From Flavitalea plasmicola (GTDB taxonomy: Bacteria; Bacteroidota; Bacteroidia; Chitinophagales; Chitinophagaceae): a stretch of 64,000 bases of DNA. A program made the translations under genes and the position numbers. The notes beneath the pieces are model-generated. The model saw nothing but the letters and a program-made list of their open reading frames with translations. It made no database searches and was not told where the DNA came from. Shown here in pieces: positions 36,893-44,891 of this stretch (position 1 is the stretch's first letter; every line of letters starts with the position of its first letter). The stretch is from positions 526,956 to 590,955 of the forward strand of contig NZ_JAUOTO010000003.1 in the NCBI RefSeq assembly GCF_030546645.1, in the 5' to 3' direction.

Positions 36893-36920
36893 TAATGGTG
36901 ACGTATAAAGTATCTATGCA

Positions 36921-38075
36921 ATGAAACAGGGGATGCCGGTGATATACTCTTCCGTTGCCTGCAACCTGGACGCAGACATGCTGGCGGCCTGTCTTCCATT
37001 GCTGGAAGAATCAAGGATCGATGCTTTGGAGTGGTCTTTCGATGCGCTGTACCGGGAAAAGGAGGTGCCTGGCTGGTTCCGCGATCTGTTGACTGCTTTT
37101 GGGAATGAACACAGGTTGATCGGTCACGGGATCTTCTTTTCCCTTTTCTCCGGCCGCTGGCTGGAGGGACAGCAGGAATGGCTACAGCAGCTGCGACGGG
37201 TGTGCAGGGACTTCACCTTCAGCCATATCACAGAACATTTCGGATTTATGACGGGCAAGGACTTCCACCACGGCGCCCCGCTGGGAATTCCTTATACGCC
37301 CACTACGCTGAAGATCGGCAGGGACAGGCTGAAAAGGATCTACGACGCATGCAGGTGCCCGGTAGGGCTGGAGAACCTTGCATTCTCCGCTTCGATAGAA
37401 GAGGTGAAAAGACACGGCGTATTCCTGGAGCAGCTGTTGGAGCCTGTGAACGGTTTTATCATCCTTGACCTTCACAATCTTTATTGTCAGCTGCATAATT
37501 TTGGAATGGCGTTTGATGAGCTAATTGCTCTATATCCTTTACATCGTGTCCGGGAGATCCATATCTCAGGTGGTAGCTGGGACGACTCACTGGCCGACCC
37601 GGGACGCACCGTAAGAAGAGATACGCATGATCATGCAGTACCATCAGAAGTTTTCCGTCTGCTGGAAAACGCCCTTGGGCGTTGTCCACACATTAAGTAC
37701 GTTGTGCTGGAGCAGCTGGGCGTAGGTTTGCAGACAGCAGCCGCCAGGAAAACTTTTTACGATGATTTCCTGCAAATGCAAGAAATTGTAAAGGGAAATT
37801 GCCGGCCTCAGACAACGGCCGACTTGGTAAACACGTTCCTTCCCGGATCGATACTGCTGCCGGAAACCAGGGTAGAGGATGAGACCCTGTATCAACAACA
37901 GCTGGAGCTTTCCCGCATATTGGAAACGGCCGCTACCCATGATGAGGCTATCGGTGCATTACAGCGAAGCTCGCTTGCTCATTCTTCCTGGCAGATAGAA
38001 TCCTGGGAACCCTATATGGTCGAAACAGCAATAAAAATAGCGCAGAAGTGGAAGCTCAGTTCAGCAAATGCTTAA
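36921..38075 (+). CDS. DUF692 multinuclear non-heme iron oxidase (MNIO)
   Basis: This 384-residue TIM-barrel enzyme carries the family's metal-ligand motifs: His69 (LIGHGIF), His106 (ITEHFGF), Glu151 (GLENLAF), Asp183 and His185 (LDLHNLY), His214 (EIHISGG), the 'RRDTHDHAVP' loop (Asp234, His236) and Glu264 (VLEQLG). Known members use two or three iron ions to oxidise Cys or other residues of RiPP precursors. The upstream 57-residue Cys peptide is the obvious substrate. The barrel normally ends near residue 285; here about 95 further residues form a helical extension that could replace the separate partner protein. The last 20 bases overlap the convergent receiver gene. Confidence 0.92.
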   Translation: MKQGMPVIYSSVACNLDADMLAACLPLLEESRIDALEWSFDALYREKEVPGWFRDLLTAFGNEHRLIGHGIFFSLFSGRWLEGQQEWLQQLRRVCRDFTFSHITEHFGFMTGKDFHHGAPLGIPYTPTTLKIGRDRLKRIYDACRCPVGLENLAFSASIEEVKRHGVFLEQLLEPVNGFIILDLHNLYCQLHNFGMAFDELIALYPLHRVREIHISGGSWDDSLADPGRTVRRDTHDHAVPSEVFRLLENALGRCPHIKYVVLEQLGVGLQTAAARKTFYDDFLQMQEIVKGNCRPQTTADLVNTFLPGSILLPETRVEDETLYQQQLELSRILETAATHDEAIGALQRSSLAHSSWQIESWEPYMVETAIKIAQKWKLSSANA

Positions 38076-38433
38076 TAGATTCCTGCAGCTGCCGTTTTGT
38101 AAACGGCTTTGCCAGGAAATGATCCGCACCTATTTCCAGGGCAGCGTCTTCCGCTTCAGGATCGACACCCGAGATCATGATGATCTTGACGTCGGGTAAG
38201 CTTTTTTTGACATAGCTGATAAAGTCGACACCCAGCCCGTCCGGAAGCCTGTTGTCCAGCAGGATCAACGCCGGCGCTTCCTTTTCCAGGAATTGTCTGG
38301 CGGCAGACAAGGTCTTGACATATTCCACCGCTAATCCCTTGTCATCCAGGATCAGGCTTAATAACAGGCACATTTCGCCTTCATCCTCTATCACTAGTAT
38401 CTTGTGCTGGCTTTGGTTGGAAGTGCTTGACAT
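38056..38433 (-). CDS. Single-domain response regulator
   Basis: This 125-residue protein is a receiver domain with no output domain. The acidic pair is Glu16/Asp17, the phospho-acceptor is Asp60 (LILLDNRLPDG), and Ser88 and Lys109 are present. The start at 38433 (MSSTSNQ) avoids a basic leader of eight residues. Such proteins relay phosphate or control a partner by binding. No kinase is adjacent. Confidence 0.9.
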   Translation of the reverse strand: MSSTSNQSQHKILVIEDEGEMCLLLSLILDDKGLAVEYVKTLSAARQFLEKEAPALILLDNRLPDGLGVDFISYVKKSLPDVKIIMISGVDPEAEDAALEIGADHFLAKPFTKRQLQESIKHLLN

Positions 38434-38543
38434 TTTTTTATGTTTGAAATGATACAATCCAGGATCACAACTACTGTGCTAAATTTCAGGCCGTTCACCA
38501 TGGCAGCCTAATGGCCTGAACTGGGGAAAAAAGTAGGCAATCG

Positions 38544-38561
38544 TGTGTATCCGTATACACA
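38544..38561. repeat. Inverted repeat TGTGTAT-CCGT-ATACACA
   Basis: A 7-bp perfect stem with a 4-base loop, 20 bases before the ATG at 38582. It could be an operator or an mRNA hairpin near the ribosome site. Confidence 0.35.
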
Positions 38562-38581
38562 TAAAAACATATTTTCACGCC

Positions 38582-39403
38582 ATGACAGGCATTCACGCGC
38601 AACTGGTCTCCCTCACTTCTTATGGCAACGCATTTCTTCAGGCAGGCGAGCTCATCGATGATTTTTACCCGATGCATTCCTCTTTCCAGTTTTGTAATAA
38701 TGTCGATTTCAAAAGCATTAAAAAGAGCTTTTTTTCATCGGCCCCAAAAGAAGTATTGCTTGCGCGGGATCCTGCCGATTGGTTCCGGCTATTAAAAAAA
38801 GATGGTTGTAAGAAGATCAGGTTGTATTACCACCGGGCAGAGAACCAACCTTCAGGGGAAGAGCATAAACTGGCCGGTATGGTTGGTGGCGGCGGCACCT
38901 GGATGATCGAGACCATCTATCGCCGTCATTCGAATTATTGGTTCAACCGCTGGGCAGTGACAGACAAAGCGGCCCCCGGAGGAAAAATATGGTCCGTATC
39001 TTATGGCATGATCGACAAGGCTCAGCCCACCACCGACGCACAGCCGGATATCCGGGAGGCTTATTCCCTGCTGGATCAGGCGCTGGCTGCGATCACAGAC
39101 TTTGCGGGCAGGCAGCAACTGCCCGAATGGGCTAATGTGTTTAAAAAAGCCAGGGCCATATTGAGCAATGACTCCCCGGAGAAGGCATATTATCACCAGG
39201 ACCTGCTGGTAGATAAATATTATTCACTGATTGCCAGGCAAGTACTTTCCGCTGCTGGCACTGCCTGGGTATTTGGCGGTATGGGTTCCTGGAATGACCT
39301 GGGATTTAATACGGCCGAAGAGAACAAGACCTGCAATGAGGTTTCTGAGGGACTATATGCCGCCATCAACCAATCCATCCTTGCCGTGGCGAACTCCTAT
39401 TAA
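38582..39403 (+). CDS. Protein of unknown function
   Basis: This 273-residue soluble protein has no signal peptide or membrane segment. It contains 'GGGGTWMIETIYRRHSNYWFNRWAVTDK' in the middle and 'AWVFGGMGSWNDLGF' near the end, both Trp/Gly-rich. I do not recognise the family. The start at 38582 (MTGIHAQ) is preferred over an earlier ATG at 38543, which lies before the inverted repeat. An AraC regulator gene follows by 28 bases and may control it. Confidence 0.75.
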   Translation: MTGIHAQLVSLTSYGNAFLQAGELIDDFYPMHSSFQFCNNVDFKSIKKSFFSSAPKEVLLARDPADWFRLLKKDGCKKIRLYYHRAENQPSGEEHKLAGMVGGGGTWMIETIYRRHSNYWFNRWAVTDKAAPGGKIWSVSYGMIDKAQPTTDAQPDIREAYSLLDQALAAITDFAGRQQLPEWANVFKKARAILSNDSPEKAYYHQDLLVDKYYSLIARQVLSAAGTAWVFGGMGSWNDLGFNTAEENKTCNEVSEGLYAAINQSILAVANSY

Positions 39404-39431
39404 GTTTGTATCTTGTATTACTTTACTCTGT

Positions 39432-40232
39432 ATGACAACAGAAATATACCAACCTGTCTCCTTATTAAAAGACTTTGTAAAACAGGTCGTTATTTTAGAA
39501 GATTATCTTCCGGGGTCAGAGGAGACATCCCTGCCGTACTTTGCGGACGGCTTACCGGGCATAGTACTCCAGCAATGTGATACCGGGATGTATTTGAACA
39601 AAACGAAAAAGCTTTCCACTTTTTTTCTTTATGGCCAGACAGTGAAGCCGATTGAGCTGAGCATGACGGGTGGGTTCAGGATCATCATCTTTTATCTTTA
39701 CTCCCATGTGGCCAAAGTATTATTCAGGCTTAACTCCAACGAGATCACCGACACCTGCCTGGATCTTACCCTGCTGAATAAGTTCGGCCTGAAGCAATTG
39801 ATTGTAAAATTGGAGGACAGCGGCAGTAGCCGGGCACAGATGGACCTGATCAACCGTTTTTTGATCACACATATCTATGGCAACGATCTTAGCATTGACA
39901 GGGGGCTGGATTTTGCTGTTCGCAGGCTGGTGGAATCAAAGAACCCGGGTTCGCTGAGGGACATCAGACACCAGCTGCACATATCGGAACGAACATTCGA
40001 AAGGAAATTTGCGGATCATGTCGGTATTACGCCCAAGCTCTTTGCAAGGATCTGCCAATTTCATGCTTCTTTGCAACAGCTGCAAAGGCAGCAATTTAAT
40101 AAGCTCACGGACATTGCGATTGACAATGGCTATGCGGATCAATCCCATTTTATCCGGAGCTTCAAAGAATTTACGGGACTTACACCTTCCAGATTTTCCG
40201 AATTAATACTTAAGCCTTACCGTGGACAATGA
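39432..40232 (+). CDS. AraC-family transcriptional regulator
   Basis: This 266-residue protein has an N-terminal DUF6597-like part ('FVKQVVILEDYLPGSEETSLPYFADGLPGIVLQQ') and a C-terminal AraC domain ('LRDIRHQLHISERTFERKFADHVGITPKLFARICQFHASLQQL', then 'LTDIAIDNGYADQSHFIRSFKEFTGLTPSRF'). The frame is open far upstream, but residues before MTTEIYQ overlap the previous gene and look random, so 39432 is the start. Its stop overlaps the DUF488 gene by four bases (ATGA), which implies translational coupling. Confidence 0.9.
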   Translation: MTTEIYQPVSLLKDFVKQVVILEDYLPGSEETSLPYFADGLPGIVLQQCDTGMYLNKTKKLSTFFLYGQTVKPIELSMTGGFRIIIFYLYSHVAKVLFRLNSNEITDTCLDLTLLNKFGLKQLIVKLEDSGSSRAQMDLINRFLITHIYGNDLSIDRGLDFAVRRLVESKNPGSLRDIRHQLHISERTFERKFADHVGITPKLFARICQFHASLQQLQRQQFNKLTDIAIDNGYADQSHFIRSFKEFTGLTPSRFSELILKPYRGQ

Positions 40233-40588
40233 CACCGAAGATCACTACAAAAAGGGTATATGATGAGCCGTCCTCCAAAGACGGCGTCAGGATACTGGTC
40301 GACCGTCTCTGGCCCCGGGGGCTGAAGAAAGAGGACGTGCAGGCGGAATGGGCAAAGGCGCTGGCCCCTTCGACGGAGCTGAGGCAATGGTTTAACCATG
40401 CGGTCCCGCTATGGCCGGATTTTGAAAAACGCTACAAAGAGGAGCTGAAGAGAAATCCGGCTGTGGATGATTTTTTACAGCAGCACCGGCATGACAAGCT
40501 GATCACCTTACTATATGCGGCAAAAGATACGGAGCACAACCATGCGCTGGTGCTAAAGGATTTTCTGGGAGAACAGTTTAGCAAGTGA
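40229..40588 (+). CDS. DUF488 family protein
   Basis: This 119-residue cytoplasmic protein has the family markers 'GVRILVDRLWPRGLKKEDVQAEWAKALAPSTELRQWF' and 'HDKLITLLYAAKDTEHNHALVLKDFL'. DUF488 function is unknown; the conserved Arg and Trp cluster suggests ligand binding. It is coupled to the AraC regulator by a 4-base overlap. Confidence 0.92.
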   Translation: MTPKITTKRVYDEPSSKDGVRILVDRLWPRGLKKEDVQAEWAKALAPSTELRQWFNHAVPLWPDFEKRYKEELKRNPAVDDFLQQHRHDKLITLLYAAKDTEHNHALVLKDFLGEQFSK

Positions 40589-40608
40589 GTGTCTGCGAAG
40601 GCATCCAC

Positions 40609-41931
40609 TTATTTAGCTACTTCGATCTTAACTTTCTTATTCTTCATCCTTTCATTCTTGATCAGCTGTAACGTATGGCTCGCCTTAGACTTACGAATAG
40701 CCACGAACGAGGTGAAATCCTTCACTTCGATAAGCCCGATGTCCTCTTTCTTTAGCTGCCCCTTATGAGAAAAGAACCCTACGATATCCACTTTGTTGAC
40801 CTTGTCTTTCTTACCTGCGGAAATAAACAATGTCGCCCATTTAGGTTTGTCGGGCAGCGTGGCGGTAGCAGGTAGTTCGATAGGCGTTACCTCTTCCTGT
40901 ATATAGGAGGGCAGCGTTTCATCGGGAGAAAGGATAAGGATAGCCGTCCCGCTGGCTTCCACGCGGGCTGTTCTGCCATTGCGATGAATGAACACCTCTT
41001 CGGTCGGGGGCAGATGGAAATGGATGATATACCGGATATTCGGTATGTCCAGCCCTCTGGACGCAAGGTCCGTGGTCACCAGCACATCGGAGCTTCCGTT
41101 CCTGAACTTAGCCAGTGCGATATCCCTTTCCGGCTGTTCCAGGGCGCCATGGTAAAAGACGTTGGTGATGCCTTTTTCTTTCAGCAGGGCGCTGGTACGA
41201 TCAACGGATTCCCTGTGATTACAGAATATGACGGTGCTCCTGTCCCCAATGCGGCAGATCAGGCGGAACAGCGTCTCTATCTTATCCCTGTCGGGGCTAT
41301 GTACCACCTGCAGCGCCAGACGCTCCGGCTTTTCTCCGGACAGGAAATCCAGTGTATGTGGGTTGCGAAGCCCTACAAAACCAGGTATTCCGTTGGCTGC
41401 GGTCGCCGAAGTGAGGATCCTCTTTTGTAACAAGGGCAGGGCGCCGATGACAAAAGACATCTCTTCCTGGAAGCCCAGCTCCAGTGATTTGTCAAATTCA
41501 TCCAGCACCAGGGTTCGTATAGTGTCCGTGTGAATATTCTCCCTGCGGATATGATCAGCCAGCCGTCCGGGTGTCCCGATGATCAGGGCCGGCGCTTCGA
41601 TGAGATTATTTTCCTCCGTCTCTCTCTTATGGCCTCCATAGCAGCAGGTGACCTTAAAGCCCGTACCCATGGTCTTGAACACCTGCTCTATCTGTATCGC
41701 CAGCTCGCGGGACGGCACTATTACCATTGCCTGGGTGCCTGCAGCCTCCTCGTCCATCAATGCGAGCACAGGTAACAAAAAGCCGAGGGTTTTCCCGGAG
41801 CCGGTATCGGATAGCAATACAAGATCCTGGTCCTTTTCACTGGCTTCCAGGGCAGCAGATTGCAGCTGGTTCAATTCAGTGATCTTCAGACGGGATAGCA
41901 TTTCCTGTATAGTGCCGGAATTCATTAACAT
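40609..41931 (-). CDS. DEAD-box RNA helicase, DbpA-like
   Basis: This 440-residue helicase carries the Q motif (LNQLQSAAL), motif I SDTGSGKT, Ia 'PSRELA', Ib 'TPGR', III 'SAT', V 'TDLASRGLDI' and VI 'HRNGRTAR'. Motif II is DEFD in place of DEAD. The last 80 residues match the DbpA RNA-binding domain ('KWATLFISAGKKDKVNKVDIVGFF'), which in E. coli DbpA binds 23S rRNA hairpin 92. A ribosome-assembly role is therefore likely. TACTTTTG ends four bases before the first ATG; a second ATG is two codons in. Confidence 0.93.
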   Translation of the reverse strand: MLMNSGTIQEMLSRLKITELNQLQSAALEASEKDQDLVLLSDTGSGKTLGFLLPVLALMDEEAAGTQAMVIVPSRELAIQIEQVFKTMGTGFKVTCCYGGHKRETEENNLIEAPALIIGTPGRLADHIRRENIHTDTIRTLVLDEFDKSLELGFQEEMSFVIGALPLLQKRILTSATAANGIPGFVGLRNPHTLDFLSGEKPERLALQVVHSPDRDKIETLFRLICRIGDRSTVIFCNHRESVDRTSALLKEKGITNVFYHGALEQPERDIALAKFRNGSSDVLVTTDLASRGLDIPNIRYIIHFHLPPTEEVFIHRNGRTARVEASGTAILILSPDETLPSYIQEEVTPIELPATATLPDKPKWATLFISAGKKDKVNKVDIVGFFSHKGQLKKEDIGLIEVKDFTSFVAIRKSKASHTLQLIKNERMKNKKVKIEVAK

Positions 41932-41935
41932 GCGG

Positions 41936-41943
41936 CAAAAGTA
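41936..41943 (-). promoter_or_regulatory. -7 box TACTTTTG four bases before the helicase ATG
   Basis: An exact TAnnTTTG, then CCGC, then the ATG at 41931. This predicts a leaderless or nearly leaderless mRNA. Confidence 0.6.
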
Positions 41944-42017
41944 CGCTCAAATTGCTTACATTCGGGTTACATGGCTTAAATACCATTTATTAACTGCAGG
42001 ATCAATAGCTCAAGCGC

Positions 42018-42788
42018 ATGTTTAAAAAGTCAACTCTCCGACGGTTTGTACTGCCTGTTATAGTGCTGCTGGGACTTTTGTCGATGTGGTTTTTTGTATC
42101 CTACACAGCTCTTTTCCCAGGGTATGCGCTGCCGTCGCCCCCAGCCGTTGCAAGGAGCTTTAAGGAAGAAATGCTGGCAGGACGCCTGGTCAACGACATC
42201 ATTGCCTCCTTGTGGAGAGTTGCTGTTGGCTTTGTCCTCTCCGCCGTACTGGGCATCCCCACGGGCCTCTGGCTCGGTCAGCACATCCATGCCAGACATG
42301 CGTTTTTGCCCCTGCTTAATTTCTTCCGCTTCCTTTCCCCGCTGGCCTGGATACCGTTTGCAATACTGTGGTTCCACATAGGGGATAAGCCGGCCTTTTT
42401 CCTGATCTTCATGGCGACCTTTTTTCCGCTGGTATTGGCGACCATGTCAGCCGTGGCGACCATTCCCAGCATTTACTTTCGCGTGGCGCAGGACTATCAT
42501 TATCAAGGGCTGGAATTGTTGAGAAAAGTGACTTTCCCCGCAGTGCTGCCCCAGGTAATCACGGCGTTGCGGGTCAGCTATGGCATTGCCTGGGTAGTGA
42601 TTGTCGCCGCGGAAATGGTTGGGTGCCAGGATGGATTGGGCTATGGCATCTGGGAAGCGCGTAATGGTCTGCGGCTGGATTCCGCTGTCTGTTATATGAT
42701 GGTCATCGGATTGCTGGGAATGGGCATCGATCGTCTGCTTTACCAATTAACTAAACTTCCTAATGTACGCTGGGGTTATGAAAGATAA
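42018..42788 (+). CDS. ABC importer permease (nitrate/sulfonate/taurine type)
   Basis: This 256-residue inner membrane protein has six hydrophobic segments. The SsuC/TauC pattern includes the opening 'FPGYALPSPPAVARSF' and the EAA-loop region 'YHYQGLELLRKVTFPAVLPQVITALRVSYGIAWVVIVAAEM'. It forms the channel of the importer encoded by the next two genes. Its end overlaps the ATPase gene by 11 bases. Confidence 0.94.
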   Translation: MFKKSTLRRFVLPVIVLLGLLSMWFFVSYTALFPGYALPSPPAVARSFKEEMLAGRLVNDIIASLWRVAVGFVLSAVLGIPTGLWLGQHIHARHAFLPLLNFFRFLSPLAWIPFAILWFHIGDKPAFFLIFMATFFPLVLATMSAVATIPSIYFRVAQDYHYQGLELLRKVTFPAVLPQVITALRVSYGIAWVVIVAAEMVGCQDGLGYGIWEARNGLRLDSAVCYMMVIGLLGMGIDRLLYQLTKLPNVRWGYER

Positions 42789-43500
42789 TCGTTCTGTCAG
42801 CCGGCTGCAACTGGAAAAAGTCTCACATAGCTTCGGACAGGTGTCCGTGCTACATGATCTAAGCCTGGTGGTCAATCACGGTGAAGTAGTGGTCCTGGTA
42901 GGGCCGTCAGGCTGTGGCAAATCGACCATTTTGAACGTATTGTCCGGTCATATCATCCCGCTCTCCGGATTGGTCCGGAGCGAAGGCGTTGTTCGCACTA
43001 TCCATCAGCAGGATGGCCTCTTCCCCTGGCTCACTGTGTCTGAGAACATCGCTATGGGATTACGTTCTATGAAAGATACGGCACACCGTACAAAAGAAGT
43101 GTCGGAGCTCATTAACCTGGTCCATCTGGAAGGCTTCGAACATCATTATCCCCATCAGTTGTCCGGTGGGATGCGCCAACGGGTTGAACTTGCACGGGTG
43201 CTGGCGGGTGACTCAGATATACTGCTGATGGATGAGCCCTTTTCCGCGCTGGATTACCAGTCGCGGCTTCGCATGCGGCGTGAATTGATCCGCCTGCTGC
43301 AATTACGGCTAAGGACCGTAGTCTTTGTCACGCATGATATCGAAGAAGCCGCCCAACTGGCCGACCGTGTGCTGGTATTATCCGGCCGGCCGGCAACCAT
43401 TTCATGTGAGCTGCTTATAGATGCTCCACGCCCAAGAGACCTCACCGACAATGCTGTTATTGAAGCCATGAAAAAGATATTGAAAGAACTAGGATTATAA
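42778..43500 (+). CDS. ABC importer ATPase (SsuB/TauB type)
   Basis: This 240-residue ATPase has Walker A GPSGCGKST (42-50), Q-loop 'IHQQDG', signature LSGGMRQRVELAR, Walker B 'ILLMDEP' with the catalytic Glu, and the H-loop 'FVTHD'. The start at 42778 (MKDNRSV) follows a GGGG stretch; an ATG at 42763 adds five residues. It is coupled to the permease gene by overlap. Confidence 0.95.
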   Translation: MKDNRSVSRLQLEKVSHSFGQVSVLHDLSLVVNHGEVVVLVGPSGCGKSTILNVLSGHIIPLSGLVRSEGVVRTIHQQDGLFPWLTVSENIAMGLRSMKDTAHRTKEVSELINLVHLEGFEHHYPHQLSGGMRQRVELARVLAGDSDILLMDEPFSALDYQSRLRMRRELIRLLQLRLRTVVFVTHDIEEAAQLADRVLVLSGRPATISCELLIDAPRPRDLTDNAVIEAMKKILKELGL

Positions 43501-43514
43501 ATTATATTTATAAT

Positions 43515-44582
43515 ATGAAATTATCACCGGGAGGACTTATTCTCGGCGTCACACTTGTCCTCTGTGGGCTGGGGGTGCTCCGCTATCGTCCATGGGATCG
43601 CAGCAACGCTTCTGCTATCCGGGACGTTATTCACGAAGGTGTGAATGAAAAGGCGCAGCGGGAACTTACTGTAGGATATTTGCCGGTGACCTGCCATCTT
43701 ACCTGCCCGGTCACGGATTTTGCTTCCAAGACAACCAGGACAAATACGAATTTTAATTCCCGGCTCTTCTCGGATTTTCCGACTGTGGTCAGCGCCCTGG
43801 AATCAAAGCAGGTACAGGCCACATTTATGATCGTGCCATTGGCCATGAAACTTCGGGAGCAAGGTGTGCCGGTGAAGATATGTTACCTGGGGCACCGGGA
43901 TGGGTCTGAGATTGTAGTCGCGAAGAACGGCAGGGTACGGAGCCTGGTAGACCTGAAAGGTAAGAAGGTGGCTATTCCCAGCCTTTATAGCAATCAGAAC
44001 TTTGTCATTCACAAACTGATGGCCGACTATGGCATGCAGCAGAAAGATATCACCTTCATTGTGCTGCCGCCGCCCGATATGCCGACTTCCCTGGCAGCAG
44101 GCGCCATTGACGGCTATTTCGTCGGAGAGCCCTTTTGCGCCAAGGCGGAACTCGACGGCACCGGTCGTGTCCTTTATTATGCCAGGGACATATGGCCCAA
44201 CTTCATCTCCTGTGCGTTGGTGGTGCATGAGGACCTTATCAAACATAATCCTGAAGTTGTAAGAGACCTGGTCCGGGGAATTGCAGCGTCTGGAAAATGG
44301 GCAGAGACACATCGTGCGGAAGCCGCAAAACTAGCATCGCCCTACTATCGGCAAAACGAAAAAGTGCTGAATTATGTATTGACGGCCGACCCGCACCGAG
44401 TGAGTTATCTCAACCTGACCCCAACCGATGAAGACCTGCAGCAGATCCTGGACATGGGACTGCAGATGGGCCTGCTGTCAAAACACATCCCCATGAATGA
44501 GCTCATCGACAGGAGTTTTGTCCCCCAGGTAATACAGACTGCCCCTATCGACACGAAAAAGATACCCGAGGCTCACCGATAA
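43515..44582 (+). CDS. ABC importer substrate-binding protein (NrtA/SsuA-like)
   Basis: This 355-residue protein has an N-terminal hydrophobic anchor (about 7-22) without a clear lipobox. The fold matches the NMT1/SsuA binding-protein group: 'LTVGYLPVTCHLTCPVTDF', 'FPTVVSALESKQVQATFMIVPLAMKLREQ', 'DLKGKKVAIPSLYSNQNFVIHKLMADYGM' and 'AAGAIDGYFVGEPF'. The ligand is not clear. The motif CHLTCP right after the first strand puts two Cys and a His at the mouth of the pocket, which is not usual for taurine or nitrate binders. It is third in the operon, 14 bases after the ATPase gene. Confidence 0.88.
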   Translation: MKLSPGGLILGVTLVLCGLGVLRYRPWDRSNASAIRDVIHEGVNEKAQRELTVGYLPVTCHLTCPVTDFASKTTRTNTNFNSRLFSDFPTVVSALESKQVQATFMIVPLAMKLREQGVPVKICYLGHRDGSEIVVAKNGRVRSLVDLKGKKVAIPSLYSNQNFVIHKLMADYGMQQKDITFIVLPPPDMPTSLAAGAIDGYFVGEPFCAKAELDGTGRVLYYARDIWPNFISCALVVHEDLIKHNPEVVRDLVRGIAASGKWAETHRAEAAKLASPYYRQNEKVLNYVLTADPHRVSYLNLTPTDEDLQQILDMGLQMGLLSKHIPMNELIDRSFVPQVIQTAPIDTKKIPEAHR

Positions 44583-44618
44583 TCTGATATTTATTCCTCA
44601 TAATTTAAATTAAACAAA

Positions 44619-44846
44619 ATGGCCACCACTCAAAAAGATCAACAGCTCCTGAACAACCAGGTAACAATTAAAAAAAACCAGGAGCTGATCAAGACAAATC
44701 AAAAAGCTTTAAAAACCAATCAGGGTTCCATCCTATCTAATCAGAAGGCTATCTTAAAGAACCAGGCGCTCATTCTTAAGAATCAAAAAACGCTGGATCT
44801 GATCGTAAAGAACCAGCAGGCGATCCTGCAGTTGCTGAAGAAGTAA
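44619..44846 (+). CDS. 75-residue heptad-repeat protein with Asn at every d position
   Basis: The whole protein is a run of seven-residue units of the form [I/L]xxNQxx. Hydrophobic residues are at 10, 17, 24, 31, 38, 45 and 52, with Asn at 13, 20, 27, 34, 41, 48 and 55, exactly seven apart. A three-residue shift (LDL, 59-61) is followed by IVKNQQA (62-68) and a normal hydrophobic end (ILQLLKK). Gln follows every one of these Asn. This fits a parallel coiled coil, probably a trimer, like the N@d (IxxNTxx) layers of trimeric autotransporter adhesins that hold anions in the core. There is no signal peptide, so it is cytoplasmic. It lies 36 bases after the importer's binding-protein gene. Function is unknown. 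Confidence 0.8.
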   Translation: MATTQKDQQLLNNQVTIKKNQELIKTNQKALKTNQGSILSNQKAILKNQALILKNQKTLDLIVKNQQAILQLLKK

Positions 44847-44891
44847 GCGGCGGCCGACTCTGGTACAAAGTTTGCCCGGCAGTACCCTATT

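Noticed and set aside
39231..39431. Longer start for the AraC regulator
   Set aside because: It overlaps the end of the previous gene, and the added residues look random.
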